A stretch of DNA of 58,403 bases from Betaproteobacteria bacterium (GCA_016192065.1 JACPUX010000041.1:1-58403); one strand, 5' to 3'. Positions 48,397-57,220 are shown, counted from the first letter of the stretch. The notes: a model not told the origin generated them from the sequence alone. Numbers and translations are program-made.

Positions 48397-49379
48397 CAGT
48401 GGGCGCCTCCGCTTTTTTCCATACGCAGCCGCGGGTCCACGGCGAAATAGAGCAAATCGACGATCAGGTTGATGACCACAAAAATCAGCGCGATCAAACA
48501 CAAATACGCCGCCATCACCGGAATGTCGGCGAACTGCACCGCCTGGATGAACAAGAGCCCCATGCCCGGCCATTGGAACACCGTTTCGGTGATGATGGCG
48601 AAGGCGATGAGGCCGCCCAGTTGCAAACCGGTAATGGTGATCACCGGCACCAGGGTGTTCTTCAGGGCATGGCCGAAATAGATCGAGCGATCTTGCAAGC
48701 CGCGAGCGCGGGCGAACTTGATGTAATCGGTGCGCAGCACTTCGAGCATTTCAGCGCGCACCAGGCGCATGATCAAGGTGAGCTGGTAAATCGACAGCGT
48801 GATGGCCGGCAGGAGCAAGTGCTTCCAGCCATCCCAGGTGAGCCAGCCGGTGGTCCAGGCGCCCAGGGCGATGACTTCGCCGCGCCCGAAGCTGGGCAGT
48901 ACCTTGAAGGTCACGGCGAAAACCAGAATGAGCAGGATGCCGATGAGAAACGTGGGCAAAGAAACGCCCAGCAAAGAAAAGGTCATCAGCGCCTGCGACC
49001 AGAAATTGCCGCGCTTCAAGGCGGCATAAACGCCCATGGGCACGCCCACCACCAAGGCCAGAATCGCTGCGGTGAGCGCCAGTTCCATGGTGGCCGGAAA
49101 ACGCTCGACGATGAGCGAGGACACTTTGCGCCCCTGCCGCAGACTCAAACCAAATTCGCCTTGCAGGGCGTTGCCCACGAACTTGGCAAACTGCACTGGA
49201 AAGGGCTGATCCAGCCCCAGGTCGGCGCGCAATTGGGCGCGCTGCTGCGGCGTGGCATCCTGGCCCAGCAGGTTGGTGACCGGATCGCCCACGTATTGAA
49301 ACAACATGAAGGCAATGAAGGCCACGCTCAGCATGACCACGACGGCCTGGGCAAAGCGCCTAAGGATGAAGGCGATCAT
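48396..49379 (-). CDS. Peptide ABC transporter permease (DppB/OppB type)
   Basis: The 327-aa protein starts MIAFILRRFAQAVVVMLSVAFIAFMLFQYVGDPV, typical of DppB. It has the loop ATPQQRAQLRADLGLDQPFPVQF and the EAA region DYIKFARARGLQDRSIYFGHALKN. It ends AVDPRLRMEKSGGAH. ATG 49379 is chosen because the longer frame is arginine-rich and not membrane-like. This is the first gene of the operon. Confidence 0.94.
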   Translation of the reverse strand: MIAFILRRFAQAVVVMLSVAFIAFMLFQYVGDPVTNLLGQDATPQQRAQLRADLGLDQPFPVQFAKFVGNALQGEFGLSLRQGRKVSSLIVERFPATMELALTAAILALVVGVPMGVYAALKRGNFWSQALMTFSLLGVSLPTFLIGILLILVFAVTFKVLPSFGRGEVIALGAWTTGWLTWDGWKHLLLPAITLSIYQLTLIMRLVRAEMLEVLRTDYIKFARARGLQDRSIYFGHALKNTLVPVITITGLQLGGLIAFAIITETVFQWPGMGLLFIQAVQFADIPVMAAYLCLIALIFVVINLIVDLLYFAVDPRLRMEKSGGAH

Positions 49380-49758
49380 CGGGCGCTTGGGCGGGTGCGC
49401 GAGGCGAGCGGTGGGGTCGCGCGCGATGCGCGATTCCCTGCGAGAGCCAAAAATGCTCGCTGCAAAAGACACCCTCCTCGTATGAAACTTTTTGTCGGTC
49501 TGGCCTAGGCGGGCTCCCCCAAAACGCCGGATCACCGGGGGCGCTTGCCTTGGGCGCCCGAGTATACCGCGAGGGCCGCGCCCTGGCGGTTCACCGCCTG
49601 CGACATTTTCTGCCGATTTTGCGCCTTGCGTCCAGCGCAAACTGCTGGGCGCGCCAGGGTGCTCGCTGATTGACCCGCCTCGGTCGCTCGGTAATACTGC
49701 CGCCACCGCCGCGGCCACAAGCCGACGGCCCAAAATTCCCTACCCGGAGGAGGTAAAA
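49380..49758. other. Divergent control region between two transporter units
   Basis: 379 bp lie between the ABC operon (- strand) and the second binding-protein gene (+ strand). Both sets of promoters should be here, but I could not pick convincing boxes. An ORF reading through on the + strand is an upstream extension of the binding protein and is not protein-like. GGAGGAGGTAAAA just before 49759 is that gene's Shine-Dalgarno. Confidence 0.5.
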
Positions 49759-51345
49759 ATGCGCTTTCCGTCGCGTTTGATTGGCGCTCTTGTGTGCGCC
49801 GCAGCATTTTCCCTGTCGAGTCTGGCCAGTGCGCAAACCCTGCGCTGGGCCAGCCAAGGCGATCCGCAGACCATGGACCCGCATTCGCAGAATGAGTCCA
49901 TGACCAACATGATGAACGGCCAAGTTTACGAGCGCCTCACCACCCGCGACAAGAAGCTGGCCTTAGCACCCAGTCTGGCCACGTCCTGGGAGCAGACTAG
50001 CCCCACCACCTGGCGATTCAAGCTGCGCCAGGGGGTGAAGTTTCATGATGGCAGCGCCTTCACCGCCGACGACGTGGTGTATTCCATCAAGCGCGGCCAG
50101 GAGCCGACTTCGCAAATCAACAACTATGCCGCGCGGGTCGGCGAGCCGGTGAAGATCGACGATTTCACCGTGGAGTTTCGTCTGGCGGCGGTGAACCCCA
50201 TTTTCCTGGAACACCTCGATACCTTGTGGATCATGAGCAAAACCTGGAGCGAGAAGCACAAGGTGATGAAGCCCCTCGACTTCAAGAACAAGGAAGAAAC
50301 CCACGCCGCGATGAACGCCAATGGCACCGGCCCCTATATGCTGGTGAGCCGCGCCCCCGGCATCAAGACGGTGTACAAGCGCAACCCCAATTGGTGGAGC
50401 AAACACGAAGGCAATGTGCAAGAAATCGTGTTCACGCCCATCGGCAACGATGCCACGCGCCTGGCCGCGCTGGTGTCCGGCGAAATCGATTTCGTGCTCG
50501 ACCCCGCACCGCGCGATGTGGCGCGCTTGCGCAACACCGCCGGGGTGAAGATCATCGACGGCCCGGAGAATCGCGTGGTGTTCATCGGCATGGACCAGCA
50601 TCGCGACGAGTTGTTGTATAGCAGCGTCAAAGGCAAGAACCCCTTCAAGGATGTGCGCGTGCGCAAGGCGCTCTACCACGCCATCGACATCGAGACCATG
50701 AAGGTCAAGCTCATGAACAATCAGAGCTACCCGACCGGTGGTTATTCGCCTTCGCCCGCGGCGTATTACCACGACCCGGTGATCGAAAAACGTCTGCCCT
50801 ATGATTTGCCGCTCGCCAAAAAGCTCATGGCTGAAGCGGGCTATGCCGATGGTTTCGAGGTCACGCTCGATTGCCCCAACAATCGCTACATCAACGACGA
50901 AGAAATCTGCATCGCCCTGGCCGGCATGTGGGCGCAGCTCAAGATCAAAGTGCGCGTCAACGGCATGCCGCGCGCCACCTATTTCCCCAAACTCGAAAAG
51001 TTCGACTCCAGCATGTATATGTTGGGCTGGGGCGGCGCCATCACCGACGCCGAAACGGTGCTCACGCCGGTGATGCGCAACCCCGGTGAAAAAGGCATCG
51101 GCGCTTACAACTACGGTCGCTCGCGCAACGACAAGTTCGACGACTTGGCCGCCCGCTCCAGTGTCGAAGCCGACACCAAAAAGCGCCAGGAGCTGATCAA
51201 GGCCGCCTTCACCGAATGGAAAGAGCAAGCACACAGCATCCCGCTGCATCGGCAAGTCATTCCCTGGGCGGCGCGCCAAAACGTCAACGTGGTGCATCGT
51301 TCGGACAACTGGTTCGAGGCGCAGTGGGTGACGGTGGGTAAGTAA
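49759..51345 (+). CDS. Second family-5 substrate-binding protein
   Basis: The 528-aa protein has a signal peptide (LIGALVCAAAFSLSSLASAQ) and the family-5 layout (TLRWASQGDPQTMDPHSQNE, WRFKLRQGVKFHDGSAFTADDVVYSI, FKDVRVRKALYHAIDIETMK, HRQVIPWAARQNVNVVH). It is a close paralog of the operon-encoded binding protein by motif. It is divergent from the transporter and could share its permeases, widening the substrate range. The GGAGGAGG Shine-Dalgarno is excellent, suggesting high expression. Confidence 0.93.
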   Translation: MRFPSRLIGALVCAAAFSLSSLASAQTLRWASQGDPQTMDPHSQNESMTNMMNGQVYERLTTRDKKLALAPSLATSWEQTSPTTWRFKLRQGVKFHDGSAFTADDVVYSIKRGQEPTSQINNYAARVGEPVKIDDFTVEFRLAAVNPIFLEHLDTLWIMSKTWSEKHKVMKPLDFKNKEETHAAMNANGTGPYMLVSRAPGIKTVYKRNPNWWSKHEGNVQEIVFTPIGNDATRLAALVSGEIDFVLDPAPRDVARLRNTAGVKIIDGPENRVVFIGMDQHRDELLYSSVKGKNPFKDVRVRKALYHAIDIETMKVKLMNNQSYPTGGYSPSPAAYYHDPVIEKRLPYDLPLAKKLMAEAGYADGFEVTLDCPNNRYINDEEICIALAGMWAQLKIKVRVNGMPRATYFPKLEKFDSSMYMLGWGGAITDAETVLTPVMRNPGEKGIGAYNYGRSRNDKFDDLAARSSVEADTKKRQELIKAAFTEWKEQAHSIPLHRQVIPWAARQNVNVVHRSDNWFEAQWVTVGK

Positions 51346-51421
51346 TCGTCTTGGCACACGCGTGTGGCATGATGCAAACGGCGGCTCCGGCCGCCGTTTG
51401 CACAAGCAAAGGCAAAAAGAC

Positions 51422-52777
51422 ATGAACCCCTTCCCTCAGGACGCACTCAACCCCGGCGTAAAGAAGCGCGAGGTCTTCGGCTGGGCCATGTACGACTTCG
51501 CCAATTCGGGCTACACCACGGTGGTGCTGACGGCGGTGTTCAGCGCTTATTTCGTCGGCGTGGTGGCGGGCGGCGCGCCCTGGGCTACTTTCGCCTGGAC
51601 GCTGACGCTGGCGGTATCGAACGTTCTGGTCATGCTCACCATGCCCGCCATCGGCGCTTATGCCGATTTGCGCGCCGCCAAAAAGCGCCTGCTGGCCCTC
51701 TCCACCGTCGGCTGTGTTTTGTCCACCGCGGCCTTGGGTTGGGCGGGGCCGGGCACGCTGGCTTTTGCGGTGGTGGCGGTGGTGTTGTCGAATGTGTTTT
51801 TTACCTATGGCGAATCGTTGATCGCGGCGTTTTTGCCTGAGCTCGCCAAGCCCGAAAGTTTGGGCCGGGTCTCCGGCTGGGGCTGGAGCTTTGGGTATTT
51901 CGGCGGCATGTTGAGTTTGGGGCTGTCGCTCGCTTATGTGTTGGCGGCGCAAGGCCGGGGCGAGAAAGCGGCGCAATTCGTGCCGGTGACGATGTGGATC
52001 ACCGCCGTCTTGTTCGCCCTGGCCGCCTTGGACACGTTTGCGCTGTTGCGCGAGCGCGCGCAGCCGCAGGAAGGCCAAGACGAATCGGCGCATCGTCTGC
52101 TCGCCTCGTTGCGCCGCCTGCGCCACACCTGGCAAGAAGCGGAGCGCTTTCGCGATTTCACGCGGCTTTTGTTTTGCGCCGTGGCCTACCAAGCCGGCAT
52201 TGCGGTGGTGATTGCGCTGGCCGCCATTTACGCCGAGCAGGCTTTGGGCTTCAAACAGGCCGAGACCATGATGCTGATCTTTTTGGTGAACATCGCTTCG
52301 GCCCTGGGTGCTTTCGCCTGGGGTTATGTGCAAGACCGCATCGGCCACCGCGCCGCGCTCGCGGTCACCCTCGCGGGCTGGGTGTTGATGACCGCCATCG
52401 CCGGCCTTGCCGAAGGGCGACCGGCGTTTTGGGTGGCGGCGGTCATCGCCGGGTTGTGCATGGGCAGCAGCCAATCCGCCGGCCGGGCGCTGGCCGGGCT
52501 CTTCGCGCCCGAAACCCGTCGCGCCGAGTTCTTCGGGCTATGGATTTTTGCGGTGCGACTCTCGGCCATTCTTGGCCCTGTCACCTACGGCCTGGTGACC
52601 TTCCTCACCGGCGGCAACCATCGCCTGGCCATCCTTTCCACTGGCGCTTTCTTCCTGGCCGGGCTGGTGCTGCTCTTCAGCGTGGATGTGGCGCGCGGGG
52701 CGGCGGCGGCGCGGGAGACGGGGCCGGTGCCATTGCGAGAACCCGCGCGTGGGGAGTCGGTGGGGGAGCGTGGGTGA
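51422..52777 (+). CDS. UMF1/Atg22-like MFS transporter
   Basis: The 451-aa membrane protein has about 12 hydrophobic segments. It begins KKREVFGWAMYDFANSGYTTVVLTAVFSAYF, the hallmark of the UMF1 (Atg22-like) MFS family. PAIGAYADLRAAKKRLL and YGESLIAAFLPELAKPESLGRVSGWGWSFGYFGGM are also family-like, and AGLCMGSSQSAGRALAGLFAPETRRAEFFGLW lies in the second half. The substrate is unknown, possibly amino acid efflux as for Atg22. It follows the second binding protein by 76 bp. Confidence 0.9.
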   Translation: MNPFPQDALNPGVKKREVFGWAMYDFANSGYTTVVLTAVFSAYFVGVVAGGAPWATFAWTLTLAVSNVLVMLTMPAIGAYADLRAAKKRLLALSTVGCVLSTAALGWAGPGTLAFAVVAVVLSNVFFTYGESLIAAFLPELAKPESLGRVSGWGWSFGYFGGMLSLGLSLAYVLAAQGRGEKAAQFVPVTMWITAVLFALAALDTFALLRERAQPQEGQDESAHRLLASLRRLRHTWQEAERFRDFTRLLFCAVAYQAGIAVVIALAAIYAEQALGFKQAETMMLIFLVNIASALGAFAWGYVQDRIGHRAALAVTLAGWVLMTAIAGLAEGRPAFWVAAVIAGLCMGSSQSAGRALAGLFAPETRRAEFFGLWIFAVRLSAILGPVTYGLVTFLTGGNHRLAILSTGAFFLAGLVLLFSVDVARGAAAARETGPVPLREPARGESVGERG

Positions 52778-53452
52778 GGGGTGTTGCGGCGCGTGGGGGA
52801 GTTTTGCTTCGGCGTGCGCTGATTCTCCTTGGCGGGGGCGGTTGAGGTTTTTGTGTGGGCACTGGGCGCGCTGCGGCTGTTCATGGGCGGCGTGCGTTTT
52901 GTTTTGTTTGGCAAACCATTTTCTCTATCGCTGTGGCGGCGGGGCAGCGTCCGCGCCCTGAAAGCCTGGCAGCGCTGACGCCGCAAATCACGTCCTCGGG
53001 CGGGGCCCCGCGCCTCGCGCGTAAGAACCAGCAACGCGCATCCACCCGCCAAGCCCGCGCGTGGCGCGACCCGCCTGTCGGACAGCGGCGTAAAGCGCCG
53101 CCAGGCTTCCAGGGCGCGGACGCCGGGTCGAATCGTGCATGGGTTCCGGGAAAACCCCGGGTGTTGCCTTGGGCCGGCAGGGGATGGGCTGCAAGATCGC
53201 TTGAGCGGTGAGGGCGATTGGAGCATCATGTGCGGCAATCACTTCGCCGGGAGCGGGCGCGCCGAGGCGACGGCGCCGGTGAGGCGAACGAATCAAGAAA
53301 TCGGGAGGGCTGGGAAGGATGGTTTTCGGTTTTTCATTAGGACGTACTAAATCCGGCCGGGACGTTGATGCCGTTGGGGATTTTGGTCCGTCTGAATCCG
53401 CCATGACGATATATTTTCCGTCTCTTCGGCGCCATCGTTAGAGCGCAACGCT
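52778..53452. other. Long gap at the boundary of the accessory region
   Basis: 675 bp without a gene I can support; ORFs here on both strands are arginine/proline-rich shadows. GC content falls toward the right end, where TTTTCGGTTTTTCATT (about 53322-53339) and an AT-rich GATATATTTTCC (about 53407-53420) occur. The latter may hold the promoter of the next gene. No insertion-sequence ends were found. Confidence 0.45.
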
Positions 53453-53869
53453 ATGTCCGTCTCCAATGGCCAGCTCTTGCTTCGACAAACGGCTATTGCA
53501 TCCCCAAATGCATGTGGCGGCATTGCGGTCCTCCTTGTCATTTATGGGACTCTCAGCGCCATCGACAAGACCTGGTCTTGGCCGAAGCTCGACACATACG
53601 CTACCTTCATCTCGTCGTTGGCAACGCTGATCGCAACATTCTTTACGGCAGCCTCCGTCTACTTTCCGCCGCACACTCGGTCTGCCGACATCCATAGCAA
53701 ACGCCTTGTCGCGCCGACTATGTGCCTTCTCGTTCTAGTCGCAATGTACTTTCTATTCGTTGTCGGTCCATTGCCAAACTATGTGGTCAACGGCATTGCC
53801 ATTCTTGGTTTGGTAGGCGGGTTGTTTCGGCTACTCCCCTTTAGCGAAGAACCGGGTCTGAAGGAATGA
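53453..53869 (+). CDS. Small membrane protein of unknown function
   Basis: The 138-aa protein has about four hydrophobic segments: GGIAVLLVIYGTLSAI, FISSLATLIATFFTAASVYF, LVAPTMCLLVLVAMYFLFVVG and YVVNGIAILGLVGGLFRLL. Codon use is clearly less GC-biased than in the transporter genes to the left, suggesting acquisition. It is the first of a run of small + strand genes. Two-to-four-helix membrane proteins of this size occur both in integron cassettes and as defence effectors, but no family is recognised here. Confidence 0.6.
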   Translation: MSVSNGQLLLRQTAIASPNACGGIAVLLVIYGTLSAIDKTWSWPKLDTYATFISSLATLIATFFTAASVYFPPHTRSADIHSKRLVAPTMCLLVLVAMYFLFVVGPLPNYVVNGIAILGLVGGLFRLLPFSEEPGLKE

Positions 53870-53978
53870 CAATGCCCTCCAACCTCTCGGTTCACCGGTT
53901 GCTGCGCGATAGCGGCGCGCGGCGCCGGTGAGCCCCAACTTGGGCCTCTTAGAGGCAGCGCTTTGCAATAGCCTCCCT

Positions 53979-54638
53979 ATGAAGAATTCCTCTGACATTT
54001 ACGGTGTTGTCTACTTTGTAGGTGCAAAATCGCTTGGCCCCGTCAAGATCGGCTTTACTTCGGATAGAACCGTTTCATCCCGTCTCAGCCAACTGCAGAC
54101 TGGCTCTCACGAAGAACTGGTTGTTCTTGGTCAAGTCGATGCAAGCCCCGCTGTAGAACGGGCTATACATAACCTCCTTGCGTCCCACCTCGTTCGAGGC
54201 GAATGGTTTGAACGGGAACCTGCGTTAGCCGTTTGCACCAGATTGAACGCCACAGCATCACACGGTTTCAGCAACTTCGTATCACGCCTTGCGCGTGCGT
54301 CCGACGTGTATCTGGTTTGCGACTCTGCGGACGAAAGCCTTGAATTCAAAGTCGCGGCTGATCTGGTCCTTGATGTCGCCCGTGACCTCTCGACGGTAAA
54401 TGCAGAAAATGCACTGCCGTTCCGCTCTTGGCTAAAGAACCAAGCCGAGCGAGATGATCCGACCGGTGATCTTGCTAAGGATTTCTCAAGTGATCCCCAA
54501 TTTCCCGCACTCGGGAACTTGGAAGCCTATCTTTTGTTCATCATTGAGCGGGGCGTTCACTCTGCGATTACAAGAACTGTGGTCGAGGCATGGATCGAAT
54601 GTGACATGGCTATCTCAGGCATCAAGTTCGTCGAATGA
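53979..54638 (+). CDS. T5orf172 GIY-YIG nuclease domain fused to YozE-like domain
   Basis: The 219-aa protein's N-terminal ~90 residues fit the T5orf172/Mug113 branch of GIY-YIG nucleases: IYGVVYFVGAKSLGPVKIGFTS, then RLSQLQTGSHEEL and AVERAIHNLLASHLVRGEWFE with the C-terminal metal-binding Glu. Residues 148-208 (FRSWLKNQAERDDPTGDLAKD, FPALGNLEAYLLFI) fit the YozE SAM-like helical domain. ATG 53979 is preferred over 53928 because the fold begins there. Such nucleases occur in phages, defence islands and mobile elements. Composition is lower-GC. Confidence 0.75.
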   Translation: MKNSSDIYGVVYFVGAKSLGPVKIGFTSDRTVSSRLSQLQTGSHEELVVLGQVDASPAVERAIHNLLASHLVRGEWFEREPALAVCTRLNATASHGFSNFVSRLARASDVYLVCDSADESLEFKVAADLVLDVARDLSTVNAENALPFRSWLKNQAERDDPTGDLAKDFSSDPQFPALGNLEAYLLFIIERGVHSAITRTVVEAWIECDMAISGIKFVE

Positions 54639-54762
54639 GCCATTCCTCTTTTCGCCAGACGCCCAACCCGTCGGCCTACTCCTCCGCCCGCAAGCTGCGC
54701 CTGCGGGTTCTCTGTGCTCTTCGGGCTCCGCCTTCGGGTTGCCTCAAACGCTGGGGGTCTTC

Positions 54763-54773
54763 ATAGCCATGCC
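54763..54773 (+). repeat. Direct repeat, left copy, at the HNH gene start
   Basis: ATAGCCATGCC spans the start codon of the 115-aa HNH gene. An identical 11-mer at 55113-55123 spans its stop codon, so the gene is bracketed exactly. Confidence 0.6.
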
Positions 54774-55116
54774 TCCTCGAATCAACTACCGGAAGTTGGC
54801 TTTTGAGCGCTACCCGCCAATCTGCGCATACTGCGGCTTCGGCATTCCGGAGATTCTCGAAGTTGCGCACCTTGATGGAAAACGAGAGAACAACGCCGTT
54901 GAGAACCTCGCCATCCTTTGCCCAAATTGCCACAAGATGCATGACATCGACCTGATCCCGACGTCAACGATTGTCGAAATGCGCGACCGAGAGCGTCAGA
55001 TCGATTGGTCAAAACGGATGAAAGACGCCGGGCGAAAGGCGGCTCTCACCAGAAAGAGAAGTGCCGCCGCCTCGAAGGCGTGGCAAACGCGGAATTTGAG
55101 ACCCAAAACTTTATAG
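54769..55116 (+). CDS. Small HNH nuclease-like protein
   Basis: The 115-aa protein has a zinc-bound HNH core: C19-x2-C22 (ICAYCGF), H34 in LEVAHLDGKREN, N46, then C51-x2-C54-H55-x2-H58 (CPNCHKMH). A basic helical tail (DWSKRMKDAGRKAALTRKRSAAASKAWQ) probably binds DNA. Its size and lone HNH core are like homing or phage-type HNH endonucleases. It lies between two copies of an 11-bp direct repeat. The 5' flank (54687-54750) has two short hairpin-like or repeated GC segments. Confidence 0.75.
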   Translation: MPPRINYRKLAFERYPPICAYCGFGIPEILEVAHLDGKRENNAVENLAILCPNCHKMHDIDLIPTSTIVEMRDRERQIDWSKRMKDAGRKAALTRKRSAAASKAWQTRNLRPKTL

Positions 55117-55123
55117 CCATGCC
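55113..55123 (+). repeat. Direct repeat, right copy, at the HNH gene stop
   Basis: ATAGCCATGCC, identical to 54763-54773. The A-T-A-G overlaps the TAG stop of the HNH gene. See the left copy. Confidence 0.6.
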
Positions 55124-55354
55124 CGCACGGACTTTGCCGCTGCCAGTACTAATGCCCAGAAGCGAAGGTCGGCGGGCTTTTTTTGGCACGAGTTATTGGC
55201 GGGAGAATGGGTCGGAAGGGACGAGGCAGGAGAGCCGGTTGGGAGGCGCATTGTCGTTCAAGTCCAGCATCGCGCTCGAAGACACGCCGCGGAATGAAGG
55301 GCCGCCCTGCCCCCATGAATTTGCGGCTTATCCATTGGGCGAATCGCATTCGCC

Positions 55355-56383
55355 ATGACAACTATAACGAGTGGGGACCGGGCCGCCCCGGAGTTCGCCG
55401 CCTCGGTGATGGAAAGGCTGTGTCCTTCCCCCCGAGACCGGCTCCTTGTCTTACGACAGCTACTCAATTCAGTTGACGTTGCTCGCAGTGTTTCCGCGGA
55501 CGTCTGGGCGCTGACGCTCTTCCGGACGGGATTTCGATTGAACGTGGGGCCGGTTGAGGTTATGACCTTTAACGTCATGTCGGAAGGTTCGCCTTCGCCG
55601 GCGGCCCCAGCCGCTGTCCAACAGAATGCCGAATTGTTCGAGTTTCGTCTGCTTATCCAAGGCGAAATTGCTGACGATATTCTGAAGAGTATCAACGAGG
55701 GCAAAGATCCGCACCAAATACTTGCGTCGCAGTACAAGAGTGTTCCCGAACCACAATTCTTCTACGTTTGCTCGGCAGGACTGAATAGCGGTTCGCTACC
55801 GAACGACGTTTATCGACAGATCGAAAGGGCGCTTGCGCTCCTGGCGCCGCAACACGCGGCATTTGTCTGGCATGCTGCCCACACGCTACGTGGAAAGTCC
55901 CGCCGGACATCCAACTTGCGGCGCTCGCATTCGCAAGGGCTATATAGCTATGCGAGCAATTTTGTCCGCGGCAACTGGCAACCGGCCATAGAACAGCATG
56001 GAGATGCGCACTCCCTCGGGAGAAGCAACTGGACATTCCAAGAAGAGCTGCCTTCCGATGAACCTCTCGTTGAGGGGGCAAGCTTCACCGTAAAGGTCAA
56101 TGCATTCGAGCGTAATCCCCTGGCTCGTCAAGAGTGCGTCGCGCACCATGGAACGGCCTGTGCTGTTTGCGGGTTTAGTTTCGCCTGCGCATACGGAAGC
56201 GTTGCCGCCGGTTACGTGCATGTCCATCACTTGAAGCCTTTGGCATCCATCGGGAAAGAGTATGTTATCGACCCAATCAAGGACCTGCGGCCTGTTTGCG
56301 CCAACTGTCATGCGGTGATTCACTTGCGGCAACCGCCTTACAGCATTGAGGAAGTGAAGCGCATGCTTACGGATAGCAAGTAG
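55355..56383 (+). CDS. HNH endonuclease, restriction-type
   Basis: The 342-aa protein has a variable N-terminal region of about 240 residues (unknown, probably a recognition or effector domain) and a C-terminal HNH domain. C269-x2-C272 (ACAVCGF), HVHHLKPLASIG with H291-H292, then D310-L-R-P-V-C315-x2-C318-H319 and H323. This ending, with IDPIKDLRPVCANCHAVIH and the IEEVKRML tail, is typical of HNH proteins of restriction and defence loci. No methyltransferase is in the window, so it is not a classical R-M pair; it may target modified DNA or be an orphan. Confidence 0.8.
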   Translation: MTTITSGDRAAPEFAASVMERLCPSPRDRLLVLRQLLNSVDVARSVSADVWALTLFRTGFRLNVGPVEVMTFNVMSEGSPSPAAPAAVQQNAELFEFRLLIQGEIADDILKSINEGKDPHQILASQYKSVPEPQFFYVCSAGLNSGSLPNDVYRQIERALALLAPQHAAFVWHAAHTLRGKSRRTSNLRRSHSQGLYSYASNFVRGNWQPAIEQHGDAHSLGRSNWTFQEELPSDEPLVEGASFTVKVNAFERNPLARQECVAHHGTACAVCGFSFACAYGSVAAGYVHVHHLKPLASIGKEYVIDPIKDLRPVCANCHAVIHLRQPPYSIEEVKRMLTDSK

Positions 56384-56424
56384 ACGACTCAGCGAGCCAG
56401 GCTCGGTCGTTTTTCCGCACAATC

Positions 56425-56474
56425 GGAGGGGTCGGGTATCTCTCGGAGAGGAAGAAATATTCGAGCCTGAACCT
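56425..56474 (+). repeat. ~60-bp module-separating repeat, copy A (diverged)
   Basis: GGGGTCGGGTATCTCTCGG, then GGAAGAAATATTCGAGCCTGAACC. This is the first of four full copies plus a partial one in the same orientation (A-E). Shared core: GGGGTC(G)..ATAT.T.TCGG(A)AGG.AAG.A.TATTCGA.CCTGGAACC.TTCG. Confidence 0.7.
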
Positions 56475-56551
56475 ATGACGTTTTTCATCGTACGAATTGG
56501 AAAGGGAGCCAAATGAGAAAATATGTGGATTTCTATCGCCGTTGGTGAGGC

Positions 56552-56614
56552 AAAGGGGCCGGGGTCGAATATTTGTTTGAAGGGAAGAAATGTTCGGTCC
56601 TGGAACCTTTCGTG
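56552..56614 (+). repeat. ~60-bp module-separating repeat, copy B
   Basis: AAAGGGGCCGGGGTCGAATA, TTTGTTTGAAGGGAAGAAAT and GTTCGGTCCTGGAACCTTTC in succession. Same orientation as the other copies. It lies 104 bp before the start of the 56719 membrane gene. Confidence 0.75.
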
Positions 56615-56718
56615 GTTCGCATCAGAATTCTCGGCCTTGGATAATCCTTCTCTCTGTATTTGGCTGCCCTAGCTCGGGTGAGTTTGGTTTAAAACGCGAA
56701 AAAGGGAGGTTCTTAAGA

Positions 56719-57210
56719 ATGTCGATCACCAGCGGTTTGCAAGCCACAACTGTCGCAAATTGGGCAACCGTATTTGGCGCACAGGAATTTCGACCACGGC
56801 CCATGTTCCTGCTTCTTGGAAGAACACTCGCGCGCGCCCCCTTAAGCGCGCTGGGTGCCGCTGATCCACGAGGTGCGTTATTGTTTTTGACACTGGCATG
56901 CGTGCCGCAAATTGCGCGAGCAAATACCATGGGCGGCATTGTTATATTTCCTTTTCCTGCTTTGGTGTTCGGATTGATCGCGGGCGTTGTTTCGGGGCTC
57001 CGGCGGAAGCCATTGTGCCGGAGCTTCTTTGTGTGGCTCGGAAGCCTAGTCTTCGTATATGTCTCCTTCGCGCTCGTCATCTCGGGCAATGGTCCTCGCG
57101 CGTGGCAAGGGTTTGGAGAAACTATCCTCTTCATTGCAATCATCGGCGTCGCACCATTTTCCGTGAGTTTTTTCCTTACGCGACTACTATTCGGCCGGCG
57201 CGAGCCCTGA
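56719..57210 (+). CDS. Small membrane protein, unknown
   Basis: The 163-aa reading starts at ATG 56719, which has GGGAGGT nine bases upstream. The C-terminal two thirds carry three hydrophobic segments: GGIVIFPFPALVFGLIAGVVSGL, SFFVWLGSLVFVYVSFALVI and ETILFIAIIGVAPFSVSFFLTRLLFG, typical of a membrane protein. An alternative start at the ATG of MGGIVIF would give a 95-aa form. It lies between repeat copies B and C. No family is recognised. Confidence 0.5.
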   Translation: MSITSGLQATTVANWATVFGAQEFRPRPMFLLLGRTLARAPLSALGAADPRGALLFLTLACVPQIARANTMGGIVIFPFPALVFGLIAGVVSGLRRKPLCRSFFVWLGSLVFVYVSFALVISGNGPRAWQGFGETILFIAIIGVAPFSVSFFLTRLLFGRREP

Positions 57211-57220
57211 GAGGCGCGGT

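Noticed and set aside
52855..53211. ORFs in the gap before 53453 on both strands
   Set aside because: Biased arginine/proline composition, no Shine-Dalgarno, no hydrophobic or domain pattern.
53869..54770. Possible integron attC sites between small + strand genes
   Set aside because: A GCCCAAC (54661) fits the RYYYAAC core, and hairpins are present, but no matching GTTRRRY core lies at the right distance and no integrase is in the window.
55154..55184. T-tract after GCGGGC downstream of the HNH gene as an intrinsic terminator
   Set aside because: Only a 4-bp GCCC/GGGC stem with a long loop could be drawn; too weak to call.
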